From assembly GCA_026122225.1 (NCBI GenBank), contig JANEZZ010000739.1, positions 1,798,001-1,862,000 of the forward strand: a stretch of 64,000 bases of DNA, given 5' to 3'. Each line of letters opens with the position of its first letter. Within the stretch, counting starts at the first letter, position 1. Below, piece after piece: positions 56,491-64,000 of the stretch. The position numbers and the translations under genes are program-made. This DNA comes from Heloderma charlesbogerti (Eukaryota > Chordata > Lepidosauria > Squamata > Helodermatidae). Under the pieces are notes generated by a model. It saw nothing but the letters and a program-made list of their open reading frames with translations. It was not told where the DNA came from and ran no database searches.

Positions 56491-57431
56491 TAGGGATGTA
56501 CGAAAACTTCGTACATCCACGAATCTCGGGGAGGCCGAATGCCAGCGCACCTCCGCGCCACCTCCGGGTAGGGACTTACCTTGGGCGGATCTCCCTGGCG
56601 GCGGTGGCTCTGGCGGTGGCTCTGGCGGTGGCTCCGGCGGTGGCTCCGGCGGTGGTTCGGCGGCGGCGGCGGAGGCTGGTCTTTTGACCAACTGCCGCCG
56701 CTGCCATTTCCAGTTAAAAAGAAAACACACAAAAAAAGTGATAGGCTATGTAAAGATTTACGTAGCCTATCACAGCTAGATTTTTAAAAAACACCGTGAT
56801 AGGCTACGTAAATGTTTATGTAGCCTATCATGGCTGATTTAAAAGAAAAAACAAACAAACGCATATGCAAATGGCGGCGCCCACGGCGCCGCCATTTGCG
56901 TTCCTTATTTTGGCACGTCTTAGTCTACGTAAACATTTACGTAGACTAAGACTGCGAAAATAAGGGGAATGCAAAATGCTACGCTATTTGCGTTCCCCTT
57001 ATTTTTGCCATCTTAGTCTACGTATATGATTACGTAGACTAAGACATGCCAAAATAAGGAACGCAAATGGTGGCGCCCACGGGCACCGCCATTTGTGTAC
57101 GCGCATTTTTGTTTTTTTTTTAAATCAGCCGGGATAGGCTATGTAAACATTTACGTAGCCTATCACAGCTGACTGCAGGGATGCAAAAGGCGGCGGCTAT
57201 GGCCCCGCCATTTGCGTCCCTACTAGCCAGCGGCAGGATGTCTGGCCGCTGGCAGAGCTGGCCGGTGGCTCCTCAGAATCCCTGCGGATCGGAGCCGGCC
57301 AGCCAGGATTCCGGTGGTGGAAGAACGGAGTGCCTCTCCCCCCGTTGAGGATTCTGGGAGGCGGGATGGAACGCCTCTCCCCCACCATCAACATAATCCA
57401 CGGAAAGGTAAGTGACTTTTGTACATCCCTA
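56491..57431 (-). mobile_element. Palindromic element, innermost of three nested copies
   Basis: B-to-A, 941 bp, starts TAGGGATGTACG and ends CATCCCTA; flanks GCCGCGGC / GGCGCGGC match 7 of 8. Outward motifs AAGGTAAGTC (complement, about 56575) and AAAGGTAAGTGAC (about 57405). The large inner palindrome runs about 56791-57172. Confidence 0.92.
56791..57172. repeat. Giant palindrome of palindromes (fourth example)
   Basis: Arms of about 185 bp around a centre near 56983; the modules match those of the other examples. Confidence 0.88.
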
Positions 57432-58210
57432 GGCGCGGCTGGGTTGCTGCGTCCGCTATTTGCGACCTTGCAGCTGTGATAGGCTATGTAAGTATTTACA
57501 TAGCCTCTCACGCCAAAGAGCAGGGATGCAAATGGTGGTTGCTACACCATTTGCACCCTGCTCTTCACCATGATAGGCTACGTAAGTATTTACATAGCCT
57601 ATCATGGTAAAGGCAGCTATGCAAATGGCATAGCGGCCGCCATTTGTGCCCCTCCTCTTTGCTGTGATAGGCTATGTATATACTTACATAGCCTATCATG
57701 GCTGCTAGCAAGGATGCAAATGGTGGCCGCTACGATGGCCACCATTTGCGGTTGCAGCAGCCTGGCTGCGGCTGGAAGTCTGGCTGCGGCCAGCCCCGGC
57801 CTGCAGCTCTGCGGAGCCGCCGTGGAGCGGAGTTGGCAGGGAGGATTCTGGGGGGAGGGACGGAGTTCCTCCCTCCCACTGTGGATGCCCCTGCACCGAG
57901 CCAGGTAAGGGATTTGTACATCCCTAGCCTCCACTACGCAATTTGCGGTCGTAAAGGTCTTAGTTTAAGCTAAATCCAGCCATTTATAGCTAGGATTCCG
58001 GGACGGAGGGACACATCGCCTTTCCCCCCCGCGGACACCCCCCCCGGACCCAGAGGTAAGCCTTCCACCCATCCCTAGCAGCAGCAGACAAAGCCAACAT
58101 GATCCCCAAAGGTTCCTCATATGAGAGATAGTGTATAACGTTGCGAATGCATTGATTCTGTTCTAAGTTTGAATAATGATCTTCTGAACATTCATTGCAG
58201 GAATCCAGAT

Positions 58211-58496
58211 CTGGAAATAAAAAGTAGTGCTTTGTATATGTGAGATAGAGAGCTAATGCAATGTAGAAAGATAGTTGAGGCCTTGAAGCAGCAGTGTAGC
58301 ATGGTTTAAATAGTTTATAATCTGACAGCACTGCTCTAATCCATGTCTGGAAAAACAAAGAAACAAAAATAATAGAATAAAAGATAACTCAAATATGAGA
58401 GAGAACATGGTGCTTAGCATGATAACGCATGAACTGTGAACCTAGACATCTGGATCTAAATCTCACCTGAGCACCGCAAGCTCACCGAGAAGCCTC
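58211..58496. other. V2R copy 3 intron, homologous to 22798-23079
   Basis: Shares ordered phrases with intron 5 of the intact gene, ending in the same place at a pyrimidine microsatellite. No exon seen. Confidence 0.55.
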
Positions 58497-58557
58497 TCTG
58501 TCTCTCTCTGTCTCTGTCTCTCTCTGTCTCTCTCTGTCTCTCTCTCTCTCTCTCTCG
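58497..58557. repeat. (CT)n/(TGTC)n microsatellite
   Basis: Mixed TCTC and TGTC units. Confidence 0.9.
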
Positions 58558-59150
58558 GAGGATTTCCAGGGGCACTGTCAGCCTCGGCCCACACCATGCC
58601 ACTGCCTAAGGTTGGCAAACAACGGTTCCTCCTGCCACAACAAAACTGACCCCCATCAGGCTGCTCCCTGTGCACCTGCCCCTGTGGCTGGTGCCAGCCA
58701 CTCATGACTAGTGTTGCCAAACCCCCGGGCCCTGCCCAGAGTTTCTGGGCCCCACCCTTGACCTTAGGGCAGGAGGTGAGGGAAAGATCCTCCAATTTGG
58801 CAAGAGCTCTCTGCCCTCTCTCTCCCTCCCTTCCTCCCTTGCCTGCTACCCCATTCTCCCACAAGCTTCTAGAAGTGTGCCAGCTCCTCCAGTTTACCCT
58901 GTGAGTGCCGCCAACTTCGCAGACAACTTTGCAGCTCCCCACATTTCTCTCTTTGGCACAAAGAAGATCCACCAAGATTGCCTCCACTGGAAGAGATCCT
59001 GCTGCCTTATAAAAGTCCCATGCGCCCCGGGACGTTAACATGCGAAAAAGTATTTAGAGTTAGGGTGATGTCTTCCTACCGCTATTTCTGGAGGTGTGTA
59101 GCTTGGCCCCAGGGCGCCACCCTCTCACACAATGTAACGGAAGCAAGCAA
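58558..59150. other. Nothing recognised
   Basis: GC-richer sequence without exon or classified repeat. Confidence 0.4.
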
Positions 59151-60049
59151 GCACTGGAATCCGTGGCAGAATTCTCCGCCATCCCTAGGAGTGGGCAACT
59201 TTGGGTAGCCTGGGGGCCAATTTCCAGCCCTTGGGCACTGCCCCCACCAGGGGGGCCACAGTCCTGCCACCGCTGCCACTGCAAATTGCAATACACATTG
59301 CCTGGAAAAGTCACACTGACTGAACTCAGTGGGGCTTCTTTATTAATTGCACTGCTGCACTTCCTCTACTCCATGTAATTTTATACACCTCCCCTGTTAT
59401 TTGCCTTTCTTTTAAATTAAATAGCCCAAACATTGAAGCCTTCTATAGGGGAGGTTTTCTAGATCCTTGATAATTCTGGCAGCCCTTTTCCCCAGGATGA
59501 TAAGAGGAAGCAAACTTTTTTTAAAAAATGCAATTAGCCTTGCCTGATCATATTCTGCTTATGGTCATTTGATGTGCCCAAGGGAAAACCAGTGGCAGGT
59601 GAAGTGTCTTGGATAGTCAGCAAAAGCGATGATGCTTTATATTATGTGTTTTATGTAGTGCTTTGCCCCATAGTGTATATTGGACTGTGTACTACAGTAC
59701 TGCATTGGCCACACATTGTTTGCTCGTGTGCACTCAGACAGCACACGCGCGAAACACACACACACTCACGACCAAAAGAAAAGCAGATACAGCAACAAAA
59801 AACTACGTAGAAGCTACGGGGTGAGGGGAAGGGAAATAACACTAAAGCCTAACAGAAAAGAAATTGGGCGGGGGGGTGCTGCATTCTTTGGTTTTTTTAA
59901 AGAATATAGAGAGTTGAAAACTGGGAAGGGAAGGAAGAAGAATTGAGAAGTGGGGGGGGGGATCCAAAGAATAAAAAGTACAATGTGAGGAAACAAAGTG
60001 CTAGCTTAAAAGTTCAGTCTTATTGGCACGTACAGATGTCACTCTCCAA

Positions 60050-61004
60050 TAGGGATGGGGGAGAATTTCTCCCTGAAACTTCGGGGGGCCGAGTGCCAAC
60101 ACATTCGGCCCCCCGAAATCGGTGGTGAAACTCTCCGCCACTTCCCCGCCCCCCCCGGGATGGGATTTACCTCCTCCGAATGTCCCTCCCGGCGGCGGGT
60201 CCCGGCGGCGGTTCGGCGGGCTTTCGTCCGGGAGTGGGAGTGGCAGCCGGTCTTTCGACTGGCTGCCCTGCCGTCATTACAGCTGAATTAAAAAAACCAA
60301 ACCCCCTTGATAGGCTACGTAATGATTAACGTAGCCTATCACGGCTAGATCTCCAAAGTCAGCCATGATAGGCTACGTAAATCGTCACGTAGCCTATCAC
60401 GGGTGACTTTGAAAAAAAAAAAAAAAGCGTATACGCAAATGGCGGCGGCCCATGGGCGCCGCCATTAGCGTTCCTTATTTGGCACATCTAGTCTACATAA
60501 AGATTTACGTAGACTACGGCGAAAATAAGGGCAATGCTGCGTTGCCCTTATTTTCACCATAGTCTACATAAATCTTTACGTAGACTAGATGTGTCAAACT
60601 AAGCAAGGCTAATGGCGGCGCCCATGGGCCGCCGCCATTTGCGTACGTGCTTTTTTTTTTTTTCCAAAGTCACCCGTGATAGGCTACGTGATGATTTACG
60701 GAGCCTATCACGGCTGACTTTGCAGATCTAGCCATGATAGGCTGCGTAAATCATTACGTAGCCTATCACGGGGCTTTTTTTTTTTCTCTCTCTTTTGAAG
60801 TTCGCGGCCAGGGAGACGGGGCGCTTCTCCCCGGCCTGAATTTCGGCCGGGCGAGGCGGGAAGCCTCCCCACCGGCCTGAATTTTGGCCGGCCGAGGCGG
60901 GAAGCCTCCCCCCCCGGCCTGAATTTCGGGGGGAGAAGCGAAGCGCCTCCCCCCCACCGCGAAGCAAGCTGCAAGACCAGGTAGGTGACTTTCATACATC
61001 CCTA
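60050..61004 (-). mobile_element. Palindromic hAT-like element with a paralogous empty site
   Basis: B-to-A on the plus strand, 955 bp, perfect CTCTCCAA target duplication (60042-60049 and 61005-61012). The uninterrupted CTCTCCAA is at 8263-8270 in the other copy of the segment. The inner palindrome is 60302-60774. The A-end donor-like motif here is CAGGTAGGTGAC. Confidence 0.97.
60302..60774. repeat. Giant palindrome of palindromes (fifth example)
   Basis: Arms of about 230 bp centred near 60538 (AGGGCAATGCTGCGTTGCCC). Same modules as 12197-12672. Confidence 0.92.
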
Positions 61005-61305
61005 CTCTCCAAGGTTCACTTCCCCCTCCCAAATCCTCCTCTCCCTCTCTCTTTTCTAGCATGTTGTTACATTTGTTCATACAGGCTGTCTGGGGTTCAG
61101 AATAATCCAAAGCAATCTGAATCCCTTTGGACCGCTCCGACCCACTTCGGACCGCTTTGGACTGCTCCGGACTGGCTTCAGTTTTGGACCAAAGTGGTCT
61201 GAATCACCCTGATCCACTTCAGAATTCAAGATTCAGACTGAAGTGGTGCACAGCCCTATCAAAAACTACTGAAAGGTTGAGGAGAATCAACAGAGCTGCA
61301 CCCAC

Positions 61306-62461
61306 TAGGGATGTACGAAAGTCACTTACCTGTGATGAAATTTCATTCACGGTGGGGGGGAGGCACTCCGTCCCTCCCCCCCGAAATTCTGGCCGGGGGA
61401 GAGGCGCCCCGTCCTTCCCGCCGCGAATCCTGCCGGCCGGGTCTGCCAATGGCAGTGGCCATAGCCACTGCCATTTGCATCCCTGCAGTCAGCCGTAATA
61501 GGCTACGTAAATGTTTACGTAGCCTATCACGGCTGAGTCAAAAAAAAAGAAAAAAGAACCTCGCGTACGCAAATGGCGGCGCCCATGGGCGCCGCCATTA
61601 GCGTCCCTTATTTTGGCACATGTAGTATACGTACATCATGAGAAACATAATGAGTATATCATGAGAAACTCCGGGTTGGATGAATCACAGGTCGGAATTA
61701 AGATTGCCGGGAGAATTATCGACAACCTCCAATATGCAGACGATACCACCCTAATGGCAGAAATCGAAGAGGATCTCAAGAGCCTCTTGTTGAGGGTGAA
61801 AGAGGAGAGTGCAAAAGCTGGTTTGAAACTCAACATTAAAAAAAGAAGATCATGGCATCTGGACCCATCACTTCCTGGCATATAGAAGGGGAAGAAATGG
61901 AAGCAGTGACAGATTTTACTTTCTTGGGCTCCAAGATCACCGCAGACGGTGACTGTAGCCATGAAATTAAAAGATGCTTGCTCCTTGGGAGGAAAGCTAT
62001 GGCAAACCTAGACAGCATAGTAAGAAGCAGAGACATCACCTTGCCGACAAAGGTCCGTCTAATCAAAGCTATGGTTTTCCCAGTAGTAATGTATGGCTGT
62101 GAGAGCTGGACTTTAAGGAAGGCTGAGCACCGAAGAATTGATGCTTTTGAACTGTGGTGCTGGAGAAGACTCTTACGAGTCCCCTGGACTGCAAGGAGGT
62201 CGGACACGACTGAACAACAACAACATTTTTTTTTTTTAACTTGGAAATGGTGGTGGTGGCAGCCGGTCGGAAGACCGGCCGCCGCCACCGCCGCACCACC
62301 GAACCGCTGCCGGATCCACACTGCCAGGGACATTTGCACAAGGTAAGACCCATCCCGGGGGGAGGGGGGATGTCAGAGAATTTCTCCACTAATTTCGGGG
62401 GGCCGAATGCGCTGGCATTCGGCCTCCCCGAGGTTCGTGGAGAAATTCTCTGACATCCCTA
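61306..62461 (+). mobile_element. Palindromic hAT-like element with a Bov-B inside
   Basis: A-to-B, perfect GCACCCAC target duplication (61298-61305 and 62462-62469). Outward motifs are at 61324-61332 (complement) and AAGGTAAGACCC at about 62340. A Bov-B piece (61636-62225) replaces much of its middle, and about 0.35 kb of its palindrome appears lost. Confidence 0.93.
61636..62225 (+). mobile_element. Bov-B 3' fragment with internal deletion
   Basis: Encodes the YADD region (NLQYADDTTLMAE), FLGSKITADGDCSHEIKR and MYGCESWTLRKAEHRRIDAFE. At about 62202 it jumps from AAGGAGGTC to GGACACGACTG, skipping about 270 bp present in the copy at 62797-63312. It ends in ACAACAACAACA. One frameshift lies near 61845. 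Confidence 0.9.
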
Positions 62462-62607
62462 GCACCCACCCCTCCCATCCCTTGTGCAGCATAAGGCATC
62501 CACAGGTGACCAAGGCTGTTTCAGCCCCAACACCAGGCCTGAAGCTGCATTGTAATGGATCCAAATAATTAACCTTCTCTAAGACTAGCTGGATTTGAGA
62601 GGCCCTC

Positions 62608-63690
62608 ATGTGTAATCGGCAGTCAGACCTAGACTGCCTGTCAACATGGACGTCTCTACTAGGTAATAGTTGCTCATAGAGCTGTCCTTCATTTGTATGT
62701 TTAACTCCCTTTTAAAAGCCACCTGAGTCAATAGTTTAAAAGCCACCTGAGTCACCAGATCTTATGGCAGTAAGTTCCATATTCTAATTATGCCTTGGGC
62801 AAACCTAGACAGCATAGTAAGAAGCAGAGACATCACCTTGCCGACAAAGATTTGTATAATCAAATCTATGGTTTTCCCAGTAGCAATGTACGGCTGTGAG
62901 AGCTGGACTATAAGGAAGGCTGAGCGCCGAAGAACTGATGCCTTCAAACTGTGGTGCTGGAGAAGACTCTTACGAGTCCCCTGGACTGCAAGGAGGTCAA
63001 ATGAGTCCATCCTAAGGGAAATCAACCCTGACTGCTCTTTGGAAGGACAGATATTGAAGCTGAAGCTCCAATATTTTGGCCACCTAACGCGAAGAGAAAA
63101 CTCCCTGGAAAAGACCCTGATGCTGGGAAAGACGGAAGGCAAAAGGAGAAGGGGACAGCAGAGGATGACATGGCTAGATAGCATCACTGATGCAATGAAT
63201 ATGAACTTGAGCACACTCTGGGAGAGAGCGGAGGACAGGAAGGCCTGGCGTGCTATGGTCCATGGGGTCACGAAGAGTCGGACACGACTTAATGACTGAA
63301 CAACAACAAAAAATAACTCCTTCCTTATATCTATCCTGAATCTACTGCTACAATTTTATTGGGCAGCCAAAAGATCTAGTATTATGAGAGACAGATGGAA
63401 AATCATCTCTCATACCATGTCTCATGCCATCATTGTATACACTTGTATCAGGTCCCCCTTTAATCATCCTTTTCTTAGACTAAACGATTCCTCAAAGTTT
63501 TAGCCTCTTTGGGGGAAGGTACTCTTCATACATTTCTGTTCCCTGTTCTGCCTCCTTTTCCAACTCTTCTATAAATGTTTCATGCTGGAATGACCAAAAT
63601 TGTACACAGTTTTTCCAATGCAGCCACACCAGCAATTTGTATAAATGCATTTTGCCTTGTCTAATAACCCCCAAAACAGAATTTGCATTT
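62608..63690 (-). mobile_element. Old CR1/L3-type fragment, interrupted by Bov-B
   Basis: 62670-62796 and 63313-63690 read as the complement of a CR1/L3 3' region (GGCAGTAAGTTCCATATTC, then CAGGTCCCCCTTTAATCATC). The Bov-B copy 62797-63312 lies between. Family assignment approximate. Confidence 0.55.
62797..63312 (+). mobile_element. Bov-B 3' fragment
   Basis: Encodes the C-terminal part of the RTE protein with an open frame (62790-63299): NLDSIVRSRDITLP, MYGCESWTIRKAERRRTDAF, LQYFGHLTRRENSLEKT and GVTKSRTRLND, then an ACAACAACAAAAA tail. 5' truncated; target duplication not found. Confidence 0.92.
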
Positions 63691-64000
63691 TTGCCATTGC
63701 TGCTGCCCTCTAAGGACCCAACTACATGTGATGTTAACTCTGCAGCCCTGCTCCTGAGTACAGCTCCCCCCACCAACAAATTGCCATTGCCCCCCCACCG
63801 CCAATCCAGATCAGAGCCTTAGTATGGGGGGAAAGGTCACCAAGGGGCGGGTCAAGCCAGCCACTATTTAGGCCATGCTGCCCCTCTGCCTCCTCATTCC
63901 GGCTATTCCAGCTAGAATTTTCATGCCCTTTTCAAGCGGCAGCACGTCGGCAGTGTCCTCTGTCCATCCTTGATCTCGGCAGCGGCAGCAGCGTGGCGGC
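63691..64000. other. Nothing recognised; GC-rich end
   Basis: Becomes GC-rich towards the window edge with GGCAGCAGC-type triplets. It could be the start of another repeat or a CpG-rich exon; the sequence seen is too short to say. Confidence 0.35.

Larger units (their letters stand above)
56310..57926 (-). mobile_element. Palindromic element, middle of three nested copies
   Basis: B-to-A. It starts GAGGGATGGCAGAG and ends CATCCCTA; flanks GCGTCCAC / GCCTCCAC match 7 of 8. It carries GATAGGCTATGTAAGTATTT hairpins at 57478-57515, 57570-57605 and 57664-57702. Confidence 0.88.
56102..58077 (-). mobile_element. Palindromic element, outermost of three nested copies
   Basis: B-to-A along the plus strand. 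It starts GAGGGATGG (first T now G) and ends CCATCCCTA. Flanks GCAGCAGT / GCAGCAGC match 7 of 8 and lie in V2R exon sequence. Removing the inner insertions leaves roughly 0.35 kb, so it is a short or deleted form. Confidence 0.85.
55762..58210 (-). pseudogene. V2R copy 3, exon 6 split by nested elements
   Basis: The exon begins at 58210 after a TTTCCAG acceptor and encodes CNECSEDHYSNLEQNQC and [15 protein letters not shown]. It is broken after 58086 by a 1976-bp stack of three palindromic elements and resumes at 56101 with ALVTALVLG. Before TPIVKANN the frame is shifted by a small deletion. It is then readable through [18 protein letters not shown] and LLAKTIT, shifts again, and fades after [14 protein letters not shown] at about 55765. 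The second half of the seven-membrane domain is missing. The preceding intron resembles intron 5 of the intact gene. Confidence 0.9.
59151..61262. repeat. Duplicated segment, copy B (filled by an element)
   Basis: 59151-60049 plus 61013-61262 match 7371-8520 almost base for base, including the final 38 bases of the palindromic element that ends copy A's left side. The element 60050-61004 is present only in this copy. Confidence 0.87.
61263..62607 (-). mobile_element. CR1 ORF2 fragment, interrupted
   Basis: 61263-61305 and 62470-62607 align in order with 2505-2640 of the first CR1 (GAGGAGAATCAACAG; GACCAAGGC; CACCAGGCCTGAAGC). The palindromic element at 61306-62461 sits between them. Confidence 0.8.

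Overview
The window is vertebrate nuclear DNA, almost certainly from a squamate reptile (lizard or snake; species not determinable). Three things point there: a tandem array of vomeronasal type-2 receptor (V2R) genes, several Bov-B (RTE) and CR1 LINE copies, and a tRNA-derived SINE of Sauria type whose 3' part resembles Bov-B. There are no prokaryotic genes. About a fifth of the sequence (roughly 13 kb by my count) belongs to one palindrome-rich DNA-transposon family that I cannot name.

Host genes: all V2R pieces lie on the minus strand. One V2R gene (38665 down to 21899) has six exons with GT-AG sites and a continuous 887-residue reading frame. Downstream of it is a second copy of which only exon 1 (19817-20082, in-frame stop) and exon 2 (9366-9656, one base short) are visible. 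Upstream is a third copy represented by exon 6 (55762-58210), split by a nested stack of transposons and frameshifted. The intron before the third copy's exon 6 resembles intron 5 of the intact gene, so these are tandem duplicates.

Layout: 1-9.4 kb, CR1 copies, a palindromic element and a 1.15-kb segment repeated at 59-61 kb; 9.4-20.1 kb, V2R copy 2, whose first intron holds a long CR1 (itself carrying a solo LTR and a palindromic element) and a Bov-B with an 11-bp target duplication; 21.9-38.7 kb, the intact V2R with repeats in its introns; 38.7-48 kb, intergenic repeats; 48.2-54.0 kb, a gammaretrovirus-like provirus with near-identical LTRs and deleted pol and env; 54-64 kb, V2R copy 3, the second copy of the duplicated segment, and more palindromic elements, CR1 and Bov-B.

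The main discovery candidate is the palindromic family. I can delimit fifteen copies: ten have perfect 8-bp target-site duplications, three match 7/8 and two match 6/8. Ends read TAGGGATG...CATCCCTA, as expected for non-autonomous hAT elements. No copy has a transposase frame. Several copies have an interior that is one 350-475-bp inverted repeat whose arms are themselves made of smaller palindromes. Nearly every readable end carries an outward-facing 5' splice-donor-like sequence. Copies insert into each other up to three deep. One insertion has a natural empty site in the paralogous segment.
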